Source of the DNA: Pseudomonas sp. efr-133-TYG-5
Lineage (GTDB): Bacteria; Pseudomonadota; Gammaproteobacteria; Pseudomonadales; Pseudomonadaceae
Assembly (NCBI RefSeq): GCF_030209175.1
Contig: NZ_JARVSM010000001.1
Span: 2,232,001-2,296,000, forward strand
Length of the DNA stretch: 64,000 nucleotides
Direction: 5' to 3'
The stretch's first letter is position 1. Every line of letters starts with the position of its first letter. The notes beneath the pieces were generated by a model. The model was given only the letters and a program-made list of their open reading frames with translations, was not told the origin of the DNA and ran no database searches. Shown piece after piece: positions 55,543 to 64,000 of this stretch. The position numbers were made by a program, and so were the translations under genes.

Positions 55543-55609
55543 TTTCGCGAGCAGGCTCGCTCCCACAAAGACAACACCGTGCCTGTGGGAGCAAGCCTGC
55601 GCGCGAAGG
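55543..55609. repeat. REP doublet
   Basis: TTTCGCGAGCAGGCTCGCTC and TGTGGGAGCAAGCCTGCGCG as an inverted pair, ending 3 bases before the recJ stop; the second arm is degenerate. It lies in the 55345-55611 gap, which otherwise shows nothing. Confidence 0.82.
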
Positions 55610-55611
55610 GG

Positions 55612-57321
55612 TCAGCGCGGTTCGATGTGGGCAATCATCAACTGCACGGTTTCATTGCCGCGGAATTCGTTGACGTCGAGTTTGTAGGCCAGCTCGACCC
55701 ACTGAATGGTCGGATTGGGCCAGACATCACGGTCGATACCGAAAGCGATACCGTCGAGTTTCACCGAACCGCATTCGCTTTTCAGCACCACTTTGAGGTG
55801 TCGCTCGCCGACCACCCGTTGCTCGACCAACTGGAACACGCCATGGAACAACGGCTCCGGGAAATGCTGGCCCCACGGGCCGGCGTGACGCAGCGCGCGG
55901 GCCAGTTCCAGATGGAACTCCTCGACCGCCAGCGTGCCGTCCGACAACAGCCGCCCGGTGAGGTCTTCTTCGCGAAGCTGCCTACGCACTTCCGCATCGA
56001 ATGCCTCGGCGAACAGCGGAAAATTCTCCTGCGGCAAGGTCAGACCGGCCGCCATCGCGTGGCCGCCGTACTTGGTGATCAGATTCGGGTGTTGCGCCGC
56101 CACCACACTCAGCGCATCGCGAATGTGGAAACCCTGCACCGAACGCCCCGAGCCCTTGAGCAAGCCGTCGCCGGCATCGGCGAACGCGATGGTCGGGCGG
56201 AAGTAACGCTCTTTCATCCGCGAGGCGAGGATGCCGATCACCCCCTGGTGCCATTCCGGATCGAACAGGCACAGGCCGAACGGCATCGACTCGACCGGCA
56301 AGTCCTTGAGCTGGGCCAGCGCTTCGCGCTGCATGCCCTGCTCGATGGATTTGCGGTCCTGGTTCATGCCGTCCAGTTGCGCGGCCATCTCCCGCGCCAG
56401 AGCCGCGTCCTGGGTCAGCAGGCATTCGATGCCCAGGCTCATGTCATCCAGGCGTCCCGCCGCGTTCAAGCGCGGGCCGACAATGAATCCGAGGTCGGTG
56501 GAGGTGATGCGCGAAGCCTCGCGCTTGGCCACTTCGAGAATCGCCTTGATCCCCGGCCGCGCGCGCCCGGCACGAATCCGCTCCAGCCCCTGGTGCACCA
56601 GAATGCGGTTGTTGGCGTCCAGCGGCACTACGTCGGCGACGCTGCCGAGCGCCACCAGATCCAGCAGTTCGCCGATGTTCGGCTGCGGCTGGCGCTCGTA
56701 CCAGCCGAGGCTGCGCAGGCGCGCGCGCAGGGCCATCAAGACATAGAAAATCACCCCGACCCCGGCCAGCGCCTTGCTCGGGAATTCGCAGCCGGGCTGG
56801 TTCGGGTTGACCAGCGCATCGGCCAGCGGCAGTTCGTCGCCGGGCAAGTGGTGGTCGGTAATCAGCACCTTGAGCCCCGCGCGTTTCGCTGCCGCCACGC
56901 CTTCGACACTGGAGATGCCGTTGTCGACGGTGATCAGCAACTGCGGCTCGCGGGTCAGTGCGACTTCGACGATTTCCGGAGTCAGGCCGTAGCCGTATTC
57001 GAACCGGTTCGGCACCAGGTAATCGACATGCGCGGCACCGAGCAGGCGCAAGCCGAGCACACCGACGGTACTGGCGGTGGCGCCGTCGGCATCGAAGTCG
57101 CCGACAATCAGGATGCGCTGACGCTGCTCCAGCGCCGTCACCAGCAGATCCACCGCAGCGTCGATGCCTTTGAGCTGCTGGAACGGGATCAGCCGCGCCA
57201 GGCTTTTGTCCAGTTCCGCCTCGGACTGCACGCCCCGCGCCGCGTACAAACGGGTCAGCAGCGGTGGCAGGTCACCGAGAAACGGCAGGGTGGCGGGCAA
57301 CTGGCGAGGTTCGATACGCAT
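55612..57321 (-). CDS. recJ: single-stranded-DNA-specific exonuclease RecJ
   Basis: 569 residues. The DHH motifs are all visible: VGDFDADGATAS near residue 98, NGISSVEGV, ITDHHLPGDELP near residue 155, and the DHHA1-type GGHAMAAGLTL near residue 410. RecJ degrades single-stranded DNA 5' to 3' in recombinational and mismatch repair. It follows yaeQ on the same strand with a 55-base gap. Confidence 0.96.
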   Translation of the reverse strand: MRIEPRQLPATLPFLGDLPPLLTRLYAARGVQSEAELDKSLARLIPFQQLKGIDAAVDLLVTALEQRQRILIVGDFDADGATASTVGVLGLRLLGAAHVDYLVPNRFEYGYGLTPEIVEVALTREPQLLITVDNGISSVEGVAAAKRAGLKVLITDHHLPGDELPLADALVNPNQPGCEFPSKALAGVGVIFYVLMALRARLRSLGWYERQPQPNIGELLDLVALGSVADVVPLDANNRILVHQGLERIRAGRARPGIKAILEVAKREASRITSTDLGFIVGPRLNAAGRLDDMSLGIECLLTQDAALAREMAAQLDGMNQDRKSIEQGMQREALAQLKDLPVESMPFGLCLFDPEWHQGVIGILASRMKERYFRPTIAFADAGDGLLKGSGRSVQGFHIRDALSVVAAQHPNLITKYGGHAMAAGLTLPQENFPLFAEAFDAEVRRQLREEDLTGRLLSDGTLAVEEFHLELARALRHAGPWGQHFPEPLFHGVFQLVEQRVVGERHLKVVLKSECGSVKLDGIAFGIDRDVWPNPTIQWVELAYKLDVNEFRGNETVQLMIAHIEPR

Positions 57322-57376
57322 GGGGTGACAGGGACTTCTCTTGAATACGTGGGAATGTTCGGAAAACGTCGTGGAC

Positions 57377-57919
57377 TCAGCCGCGATCGCCCTGCAGCCA
57401 GGTCAATTGCACTTCGTGCTGGCCACGGTCGTCGGTGACGAAGATCGTGCCTTCGCTGATCATCACGTCCCATTTGATAACCCGCGGCATGTCTTTGGCC
57501 AGGGTTTCCAGGACTTCCTGCGGAACAGCCGCGATGTTGACGTTTTTCAGGGTCTTGATCGCCGGAATCACCTTGCCTTCCCAGACACGCAGGCTGCCGT
57601 AGGCCAGCAGGCTGGTCCGCTCGGTGCGGCGCGAGCACCAGGTCAGGCGTTCGGCGTCCGGCTGGCCGACTTCGATCCAGTGCAGGACACGGTCATCCAG
57701 GCTCTTTTCCCACAGCGCAGGTTCATCCACGTCCGACAGACCACGACCGAACGACAGCTGCTCGTTGTACCAGAAGGCGTAGGCCAGCAACCGCACGGTC
57801 ATGCGCTCTTCGGTTTCCGAAGGGTGGCGGGCGATGGTCTGTTTCACGTTCTCGTAGATGCTGCGATCGAGGTCAGTGAGGTTCAGTTCGAATTTATAGG
57901 TAGTGGACGGCTGGGCCAT
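57377..57919 (-). CDS. yaeQ: YaeQ family protein
   Basis: 180 residues from the ATG at 57919 (MAQPSTTYKFELNLTDLDRS); a longer frame from 58033 is not preferred. The family pattern is AYAFWYNEQLSFGRGLSD and LTWCSRRTERTSLLAYG. The fold resembles PD-(D/E)XK nucleases in known YaeQ structures, but the role is not settled. Upstream of recJ, probably cotranscribed. Confidence 0.92.
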   Translation of the reverse strand: MAQPSTTYKFELNLTDLDRSIYENVKQTIARHPSETEERMTVRLLAYAFWYNEQLSFGRGLSDVDEPALWEKSLDDRVLHWIEVGQPDAERLTWCSRRTERTSLLAYGSLRVWEGKVIPAIKTLKNVNIAAVPQEVLETLAKDMPRVIKWDVMISEGTIFVTDDRGQHEVQLTWLQGDRG

Positions 57920-58065
57920 GAACGGGCTTCTTGATACGGGGAAAGTCGGCAAGTCTAACCGATGCCGTAGGCAATCCACGAATTGATGGCGATCAACCTT
58001 GCGCGACTGACAGCCGGCTATGTTAAAACGCACTATCCGCTCAGCCTTGTCCTACAGGATTCCGC

Positions 58066-59265
58066 ATGCCGTTCGCCAACAAACCGCTCAGCGGTGTGAA
58101 AGTCATTGAATTGGGTACTTTGATCGCCGGGCCGTTCGCCTCGCGCATCTGCGGCGAGTTCGGGGCCGACGTGATCAAGGTCGAATCGCCGGATGGCGGC
58201 GATCCGCTGCGCAAGTGGCGCAAATTGTATGAAGGCACTTCGCTGTGGTGGTTCGTCCAGGCGCGCAACAAAAAGTCGCTGACGCTCAACCTCAAGCATC
58301 CCGACGGCCTGGCCATCCTGAAAAAACTGCTCGGCGAAGCGGACATCCTGATCGAAAACTTCCGTCCCGGTGTGCTGGAAAAACTCGGCCTGGGTTGGGA
58401 AACCCTGCACGCCCTGAATCCGAAACTGGTCATGGTGCGGCTGTCGGGCTTCGGCCAGACCGGGCCGATGAAGGATCAACCGGGCTTTGGCGCGGTCGGC
58501 GAATCCATGGGCGGCCTGCGCTACATCACCGGTTTCGAGGATCGCCCGCCGGTCCGCACCGGAATCTCCATCGGCGATTCGATTGCCGCGCTGTGGGGCG
58601 TGATCGGTGCCTTGATGGCGCTGCGGCATCGCGAGGTCAACGGCGGTCTCGGCCAGGTGGTCGATGTGGCGCTGTATGAGGCGATCTTCGCCATGATGGA
58701 AAGCATGGTGCCGGAATTCGACGTGTTCGGTTTTGTCCGCGAGCGCACCGGCAACATCATGCCCGGCATCACGCCGTCATCGATCCACACCAGCGCCGAC
58801 GGCAAGCATGTGCAGATCGGCGCCAATGGCGATGCGATCTTCAAGCGTTTCATGCTGATCATCGGCCGCGAGGATCTGGCCAACGACCCGAGCCTGGCCA
58901 GCAACGACGGGCGTGACGCGCGCCGCGACGAGCTGTACGGCGTGATCGATCGCTGGGTCAATTCGCTGCCGCTGCAAACGCTGCTCGAACGGCTCAATCA
59001 GGCTGACGTGCCGGCCAGCCGGATCTTCAGCGCCGAAGACATGTTCAACGACCCGCAGTACCTGGCGCGGGAAATGTTCCTGCACGCCAGACTGCCGGAC
59101 GGCAAGCCCTTCAAGATGCCGGGCATCGTGCCGAAACTCTCTGAGACACCGGGCACGTCCGAATGGGTCGGACCGCAGCTGGGTGAGCACAACGCGCAGG
59201 TACTCCACGATCTTGGCTACGACGAACAGCAGATCGCCCGGTTGCGCGAAGACGGAGCCATCTAA
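58066..59265 (+). CDS. CaiB/BaiF family CoA-transferase
   Basis: 399 residues, class III CoA-transferase. Signatures are VIELGTLIAGPFASRICGEFG at the start, FRPGVLEKLGLGWETL, and the glycine-rich HTSADGKHVQIGANGD. At the point where many family members have a Tyr-Asp with the catalytic Asp, this protein reads PGFGAVGESMGGLRYITG, so the Asp seems replaced. It moves CoA between carboxylic acids; substrate unknown. Divergent from yaeQ. Confidence 0.9.
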   Translation: MPFANKPLSGVKVIELGTLIAGPFASRICGEFGADVIKVESPDGGDPLRKWRKLYEGTSLWWFVQARNKKSLTLNLKHPDGLAILKKLLGEADILIENFRPGVLEKLGLGWETLHALNPKLVMVRLSGFGQTGPMKDQPGFGAVGESMGGLRYITGFEDRPPVRTGISIGDSIAALWGVIGALMALRHREVNGGLGQVVDVALYEAIFAMMESMVPEFDVFGFVRERTGNIMPGITPSSIHTSADGKHVQIGANGDAIFKRFMLIIGREDLANDPSLASNDGRDARRDELYGVIDRWVNSLPLQTLLERLNQADVPASRIFSAEDMFNDPQYLAREMFLHARLPDGKPFKMPGIVPKLSETPGTSEWVGPQLGEHNAQVLHDLGYDEQQIARLREDGAI

Positions 59266-60172
59266 GCTGAAGCAGCACCCGACATCGGCCAGCAACCGCG
59301 CCCACCACTGGTGGACGTGGCGGCTGTTCGGCCTGCTGTTTCTGCTTGTCCTGCCGGCCTGGGTCGATGCAAAACCGACGCTGATCTGGCTGCTGCGCGA
59401 CCTGCCGCCCCTGACGATTTTCGAAGGCCCGAAGAAAGGCCAGGGCGTCATCGACCAGATGCTGCCCCTGCTGATTGCCGGCATGCCCCAGTACGAACAC
59501 AGCCTGATGCGCGTCAACCGCGCCCGTGGCATGCAGATGCTTCACGAAAGCTCTTTCACCTGCGACCCCTCGCTGATCTGGAGCAAGGAGCGCACGCAAT
59601 GGATCGCGTTTTCCACCCCGGCCTTTCGCGCGGTCAGTAACGGCCTGGTGATACGTCAGAAAGATCGTGAGGTGCTGGCGCCGTTCCTGGTCGACGGTGA
59701 GGTCGACCTGGCGGCGCTGCTGGCCCACGGCGACCACAGGATCGGCGTGGTGGCCGAGCGCAGTTACGGCGAATACCTCGACCAGTTGCTCCGGGACGCC
59801 CCAGACGACGCGCTGACCCCGCACTATGGCAACGACGCCCTGGCCAGCCTGTTGCAGATGCAGCGCCTGGGCCGACTCCAGGTGGTGTTGGGTTACTGGC
59901 CGGAAATCCGCTACCAGGCACAGCAGGCGCAGATCGGCGAAGACGAGTTGGCGTTCCTGCCGATTCGTGGCACCGGCAAATACCTGTCCGGCTACATCGG
60001 CTGTTCCGATACCCCACAGGGGCGACAGGCGATCAGCGAAATCAACCAGGTGCTGCGTACCTTGCCCCATCAACACCTGGATCAGCTGTATGCCGACTGG
60101 CTCGACCCGCCGATGCGCGCCGACTACCTGGAACAGTCGCGAATCTTCTTCGAGCAGCAAGCCACGCACTGA
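59183..60172 (+). CDS. periplasmic substrate-binding-protein-like protein
   Basis: 329 residues if the GTG at 59183 is used, overlapping the CoA-transferase gene by 83 bases. A CTG at 59267 just after that gene's stop has GGAG 9 bases before it and would give a cleaner signal peptide (hydrophobic core RLFGLLFLLVLPAWVDA). The mature protein is an SBP_bac_3-like domain (LIWLLRDLPPLTIFEG ... RIGVVAERSYGEYLDQLL). No permease is adjacent, so it may be a sensor or scavenger. A terminator follows at 60189. Confidence 0.78.
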   Translation: MSTTRRYSTILATTNSRSPGCAKTEPSKLKQHPTSASNRAHHWWTWRLFGLLFLLVLPAWVDAKPTLIWLLRDLPPLTIFEGPKKGQGVIDQMLPLLIAGMPQYEHSLMRVNRARGMQMLHESSFTCDPSLIWSKERTQWIAFSTPAFRAVSNGLVIRQKDREVLAPFLVDGEVDLAALLAHGDHRIGVVAERSYGEYLDQLLRDAPDDALTPHYGNDALASLLQMQRLGRLQVVLGYWPEIRYQAQQAQIGEDELAFLPIRGTGKYLSGYIGCSDTPQGRQAISEINQVLRTLPHQHLDQLYADWLDPPMRADYLEQSRIFFEQQATH

Positions 60173-60188
60173 ACGCCGGGCAAAAAGA

Positions 60189-60220
60189 AACCCCGAGAAG
60201 TGGGGAGACGACTCGGGGTT
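60189..60220 (+). terminator. rho-independent terminator
   Basis: AACCCCGAG / CTCGGGGTT with a 14-base loop, 17 bases after the stop of the binding-protein-like gene. No long T run, so moderate strength. Confidence 0.6.
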
Positions 60221-60346
60221 AAACGTGGCCTATATCAAAGACCCGTAGCAGCAAGCGACAAGCACCGGAGCACAATGCTTGATCCTGCTGTTATGGGGTC
60301 TGACTGACAGGGATGCAGGAAGGTTCCCACAAAAAACAAATCAGGT

Positions 60347-60628
60347 TCAGACGGACAGCAGTTTGTCAGCCGCCGCGTTGCGCAATGCCGCGATCACACA
60401 AGGCTCAAGCCGGCCTTCGGCGATCAGCACGTCACGATGCAAGCCATCGACCACATCGGTCAGCTGGCGTTTGTCGGTCAACTGCGTCTGGTTGAATTCA
60501 CGTTCCACCACAATGGCGCCGTTGCTGTTCTTCAGCGTGACCAGGCATTCGCCGTGGGCACCGCAAGGGGTCAACGTCACCTGATACGGGCTTAGAGCCT
60601 CACCGAGCAATAGACTGATACTTTCCAT
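60347..60628 (-). CDS. DUF3509 domain-containing protein
   Basis: 93 residues from the ATG at 60628 (MESISLLLGEALSPY), which has GTGGAG 6 bases before it; an in-frame GTG at 60640 is less well placed. The pattern YQVTLTPCGAHGECLVTL, IVVEREF and VVDGLHRDV fits the small Pseudomonas DUF3509 family. Function unknown. Stands alone. Confidence 0.82.
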   Translation of the reverse strand: MESISLLLGEALSPYQVTLTPCGAHGECLVTLKNSNGAIVVEREFNQTQLTDKRQLTDVVDGLHRDVLIAEGRLEPCVIAALRNAAADKLLSV

Positions 60629-60790
60629 CTCGATCTCCACTCATTAGTCCGAAAACGAAGTGCCTGGGGCGTGTCCACAGTAAATGACCACCGGCCCGAG
60701 AAGAAAGTTCTGCGCCTCGGGCTTCTCCCTGAAGTGTCACCGGTCTTTCAGAGCATGCCGGGTAAAGATGACAGAAAAAGCACCACGCGT

Positions 60791-61198
60791 TCAGGCATCG
60801 ACGCGCTGATCGCGCTGCTGCAGGTACGCGTCCAGCAATCCGCGCATCAGCACCGCCGAGACCGGCGTGTGCAGCCACCCGAGCAGGCGCAGCGGGTGAT
60901 CCTGCAGCAATACGCGCAGCTCCTCCGGCAGGCACGCCGCCACGTTGCCCAGCAATATCAGCGCCTGTGCCTGCTGCTCGAGCGCCAGATGGCGGATCAG
61001 CGCCCTGCCCTCGCCGTCCCTGGCCTGCGGATCGCAGATCACGATGTCGATCGTGCCGCGGCGCGCCAGCGAGGCCAGCGCCGCGTGCAGCGACGGCGCC
61101 GTCAGCACGTCGTAGATGCCGATCGCATTGAGCATCTGATGCAGGGCCATCAGCTGGAAGGGGTTGGGTTCAAGAATCAGGACTTTGAGCGAGCGCAT
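60791..61198 (-). CDS. stand-alone receiver-domain protein
   Basis: 135 residues, a single receiver domain with VLILEPNPFQLMALHQML at the start and the phospho-acceptor Asp in IDIVICDPQARDG near residue 56. The first acidic pair of the receiver pocket is replaced (ILEPN), so phosphorylation may be weak. No output domain. It is 116 bases after the sensor gene at 61315, same strand, and could partner with it or a diguanylate/phosphodiesterase elsewhere. Confidence 0.78.
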   Translation of the reverse strand: MRSLKVLILEPNPFQLMALHQMLNAIGIYDVLTAPSLHAALASLARRGTIDIVICDPQARDGEGRALIRHLALEQQAQALILLGNVAACLPEELRVLLQDHPLRLLGWLHTPVSAVLMRGLLDAYLQQRDQRVDA

Positions 61199-61314
61199 GG
61201 CGACCTCTGCAGCGACAATCGCGGTCTCTCACCGCAGTTGCCGACCACTGTAGGGCAGCCCGCCCTAGGCTCCCATCGGAAAAGGACTCGCTGCGCATAG
61301 GATATTTCCGAACT

Positions 61315-62685
61315 TCAGAGCGAACATTGGCAGCCGCTTTCCGTCCGGCGCTGGGTGATATCCGTCCAGCCACCCAGCAGGCCGCGCAACTCGCCGTCGG
61401 CACTGAAGAACGGCACCGTCCACTGATACACCTCGCGCGGCCCGCTCTTGAACAGCAACTGCCGCTTGGTGAAACGCGTCTTGCGCGTGCGCAACTGGCT
61501 CATGAACTCACCGTGGATCAACCGCGCAGTGGCCTCCGGCAACGCGTCGACCTCGATCAGCAGACGCCCCTGGACCTGATCGAAACGCACCGACAAGGCA
61601 TCTTCGTAGCTTCGGTTGCAGAGGATCAGGCGCCCTTGCAGATCGCGAACGAACAACGGATCGGGCATCGCATCGACCAGCGCCCGCTGGAACGCCAGCT
61701 GATCGCTCAGATGTCGCTCGACCGCGCAGCGCTGTCTGACCTCGGCGGTCAGACGGCGATTCCACAGCAACGAGAGCAGGCCGAATGCACTGAGCAGCAA
61801 CACGCCCCAGCAGCCCCAGTGGGCGAGCCGCTGCCAGAACGTCGGCACCGCCACCGGCACTACCCCGCTCAGCCACTTCAGGCGGATGGCGCGCAGCTCG
61901 CGGGCGGGAAACGCTTCGAGGGCCTTGTTGAGGATGCTCAGCAGCTCGGGCTGGCCCTTGCGCACCGCCAGATGATCGGCCTCCCACTTGCCCTCCACCA
62001 GCGCCCCGACCTTGAGCCGACCCGAGGGATAGAGCTGGGCACCGGTCTCGTTTTCAATGGTCGCATCGGCCTCGCCGCTTTCGACCAGCGCCCGTGCCTC
62101 GGCGTAGGTCTTCACCGAACGCAGTTCGATTGACGGGTAATCGCGGCGAATGGTGTCTTCCAGGGCATGCCGCGCCGGCAGGACCAGCACCCGCCGGGCC
62201 AGTTGCTCGAGCGACTGCACCTGCGGCGCGCTCTCGCGGCCGACAAACACCCAACCGGCACCGCCGAAGGCATGGCTGAAATCGAGGAACGCCTTGCGCT
62301 CGTCATTCATCGCCAGCGTCGTGCTGATGTCCGCCGCGCCGCTTTCCAGGCGTTCGAGCATCTGATCGGTGGAAAACGATTCCTGATAGACGAACTGCAG
62401 ACCGGTCATCGCGCTGATGCGCCGCAGCACATCGTTGTTCAGGCCGCTCCAGTGACCGTGTTCGTCCTGGAACAGGTATAACGGGTACTGCACCGACGCG
62501 ACGGTGACCTCGGGATGGTCACGGATCCACTGTCGCTCCGCCGCGTCCAGTTCGATGGGCGCGACGTTCGGCGGGGCCGGGTCATGCAGCGCCAGTTGCG
62601 CCGCCTCGCTGCGCCCGATGACCAACAGCGCCACCAGCCAAAACATCCGGCCGAGGGCCGCCTTCATTGCTCTTTCAAACAGCAT
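61315..62685 (-). CDS. BvgS-like sensor without kinase: periplasmic binding domain, TM, PAS
   Basis: 456 residues from the ATG at 62685 (AAGGA 7 bases before). A signal/anchor (MFWLVALLVIGRSEA), an SBP_bac_3 domain at about 50-275 (VTVASVQYPLYLFQDEHGHW), a TM at about 290-312 (WGVLLLSAFGLLSLLW), and a PAS domain at about 335-450 ending GGWTDITQRRTES. BvgS-type proteins continue into HisKA, HATPase, receiver and Hpt parts, but this one stops 9 residues later (CQCSL). It may be truncated, or a sensor for another output. Confidence 0.85.
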   Translation of the reverse strand: MLFERAMKAALGRMFWLVALLVIGRSEAAQLALHDPAPPNVAPIELDAAERQWIRDHPEVTVASVQYPLYLFQDEHGHWSGLNNDVLRRISAMTGLQFVYQESFSTDQMLERLESGAADISTTLAMNDERKAFLDFSHAFGGAGWVFVGRESAPQVQSLEQLARRVLVLPARHALEDTIRRDYPSIELRSVKTYAEARALVESGEADATIENETGAQLYPSGRLKVGALVEGKWEADHLAVRKGQPELLSILNKALEAFPARELRAIRLKWLSGVVPVAVPTFWQRLAHWGCWGVLLLSAFGLLSLLWNRRLTAEVRQRCAVERHLSDQLAFQRALVDAMPDPLFVRDLQGRLILCNRSYEDALSVRFDQVQGRLLIEVDALPEATARLIHGEFMSQLRTRKTRFTKRQLLFKSGPREVYQWTVPFFSADGELRGLLGGWTDITQRRTESGCQCSL

Positions 62686-62754
62686 TGCCACTTCCTTCGT
62701 GATCGACTCACCCGTCCTTCAAGGGTGAAAACCCGAGCAGTGTGGCAGCAGAAA

Positions 62755-62782
62755 CAAAAAAGCCCGTCAGGAGACGGGCTTC
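62755..62782 (-). terminator. rho-independent terminator after thrC
   Basis: AGCCCGTC / GACGGGCT stem with loop AGGA, followed on the minus strand by TTTTTTG. It starts about 25 bases after the thrC stop. Confidence 0.93.
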
Positions 62783-62805
62783 AAAATGTGACAGCTTCTG
62801 CCGGC

Positions 62806-64000
62806 TTACAGCGGCTTGCCGCGATTGCCATGCTGGCTGACAAAGGCCTGCACGGCTTTCAGCTCGTTCGGCAGCACGGTGCAGCGCTCATCTCTGGCAA
62901 ACAAATCAGAAAGATGTGCAGGCAGCTCGAGAGCTTTTCCTACACCGGCCTGTTCCACTGCGTCGGGGAATTTGACCGGATGAGCCGTACCCAGGATCAC
63001 CATCGGAATGTCCAGGCTGCGCCGGCATTCGCGCGCGGCCTTGACGCCGATGGCAGTGTGCGGATCCAGCACTTCACCGGTCTGCGCGTAGACGTCGGCG
63101 ATGGTTTCGCAGGTTTGCGCATCATCCACGGCCAGCGAGTCGAACAGCTTGCGTGCTTCGGTCCAGCGCTCCTGCTCGACACTGAAACCGCCGCCCTGGC
63201 GGAACGAGTCCATCAGCCCGGCGATGGCCGCCCCGTTGCGACCGTGCAGGTCGAACAGCAGGCGTTCGAAGTTCGACGAGACCATGATGTCCATCGACGG
63301 CGACAGCGTGGCGTGCAGGGTTTCCTTGACGTACTGGTTGCCGCTCATGAAGCGGTGCAGGATGTCGTTGCGGTTGGTGGCGACGATCAACTGGTTGATC
63401 GGCAGGCCCATGTTGCGGGCCAGGTAACCGGCGAAGATGTCGCCGAAGTTGCCGGTCGGCACCGAGAACGCCACCGAACGCGCCGGGCCGCCCAATTGCA
63501 GCGCCGCGTGGAAGTAGTAAACGATCTGGGCCATGATCCGCGCCCAGTTGATCGAGTTCACCGCCACCAGGCGCGTGCCCTTGAGGAAGCTCTGGTCGGC
63601 GAAGCTGGCCTTGACCATTTCCTGGCAGTCATCGAAGTTGCCTTCGATGGCGATGTTGTGGATGTTCTCGCCGAGGATCGTGGTCATCTGCCGGCGCTGC
63701 ACTTCCGATACGCGGTTGTGCGGGTGCAGGATGAAGATGTCGACGTTTTCGCAATGCTTGCAGCCTTCGATGGCAGCCGAACCGGTGTCACCGGAAGTGG
63801 CGCCGACGATGACCACGCGCTCGCCGCGCTTTTCCAACACGTAGTCGAGCAGGCGGCCGAGCAGTTGCAGGGCGAAGTCCTTGAACGCCAGGGTCGGGCC
63901 GTGGAACAGCTCCAGCACCCATTCGTTGCCGTTGAGCTGACGCAGCGGCGCCACCGCGCTGTGCGCGAACACGCCGTAGGTTTCTTCGAGGATTTTCTTG
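62806..64000 (-). CDS. thrC: threonine synthase, C-terminal part (start beyond window)
   Basis: Nearly 400 codons of the C-terminal portion; the frame stays open to the right edge (EETYGVFAHS... leftwards), so the gene continues beyond it. The PLP Lys is in GPTLAFKDFALQ, followed by VGATSGDTGSAAIEG, the phosphate-binding loop. Converts O-phosphohomoserine to threonine. In Pseudomonas it normally follows hom, expected just outside the window. Confidence 0.96.
   Translation of the reverse strand, partial: KKILEETYGVFAHSAVAPLRQLNGNEWVLELFHGPTLAFKDFALQLLGRLLDYVLEKRGERVVIVGATSGDTGSAAIEGCKHCENVDIFILHPHNRVSEVQRRQMTTILGENIHNIAIEGNFDDCQEMVKASFADQSFLKGTRLVAVNSINWARIMAQIVYYFHAALQLGGPARSVAFSVPTGNFGDIFAGYLARNMGLPINQLIVATNRNDILHRFMSGNQYVKETLHATLSPSMDIMVSSNFERLLFDLHGRNGAAIAGLMDSFRQGGGFSVEQERWTEARKLFDSLAVDDAQTCETIADVYAQTGEVLDPHTAIGVKAARECRRSLDIPMVILGTAHPVKFPDAVEQAGVGKALELPAHLSDLFARDERCTVLPNELKAVQAFVSQHGNRGKPL

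Noticed and set aside
55519..57438. 639-codon plus-strand open frame
   Set aside because: Antisense to recJ, which has all DHH motifs.

Overview
The window looks like chromosomal DNA from a Pseudomonas of the P. fluorescens lineage. The evidence is the high-GC coding, the gene order tsaB-adk-ppc ... lptF ... lysS-prfB-wspRFEDCBA (the order I recall from P. aeruginosa PA3685-PA3708), the recJ/yaeQ ... thrC block, and many Pseudomonas-type REP palindrome pairs between genes. No rRNA, tRNA or CRISPR array was seen.

Layout. 1-8.7 kb: housekeeping genes (partial rsmJ, a repeat-bearing proline-rich protein, an extensin-like protein, a PEP mutase-like enzyme, a DUF72 protein, tsaB, adk, ppc). 8.7-17.5 kb: two envelope lipoproteins ending in lptF behind a probable AlgU promoter, a hydrolase, a QEGLA-motif metalloprotein, a TetR regulator, lysS, and prfB with its programmed frameshift. 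17.7-26.2 kb: the complete wsp chemosensory operon on the minus strand (wspA to wspR), which makes c-di-GMP in response to surface contact.

26.2-38.4 kb is the main accessory region, an orphan type VI secretion (T6SS) cargo island. A sigma-54-type promoter with three upstream TGCGCAA-N4-TTGCGCA palindromes precedes hcp, vgrG, a DUF4123 adaptor and an 836-residue LysM-headed effector candidate. From the 3' end of the effector onward the DNA is AT-rich. It holds a SUMF1-type lipoprotein on the opposite strand, a broken vgrG fragment nearly identical to part of the intact vgrG, two full DUF6708-like membrane proteins, a third truncated copy and another lipoprotein. CTGTC(A/C)CC-type motifs recur at the cassette borders. 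This looks like an immunity-gene array assembled by recombination.

38.4-49.4 kb: a DUF533 protein, then a LysR regulator and a ydcSTUV-like spermidine/putrescine ABC transporter framed by two paralogous aldehyde dehydrogenases and followed by an APC permease; this looks like a polyamine or aminobutyraldehyde catabolism locus. 49.4-51.5 kb: a small mobile-type pocket with a C4-antisense-RNA-like leader, a Bro-N antirepressor-like gene whose obvious N-terminus has no normal start codon, a ParD/ParE-type pair and two small conserved ORFs. 51.8-64 kb: opgD, a GNAT, an Old Yellow Enzyme, recJ, yaeQ, a CoA transferase, a periplasmic binding protein, DUF3509, a lone receiver domain, a kinase-less BvgS-like sensor and partial thrC.
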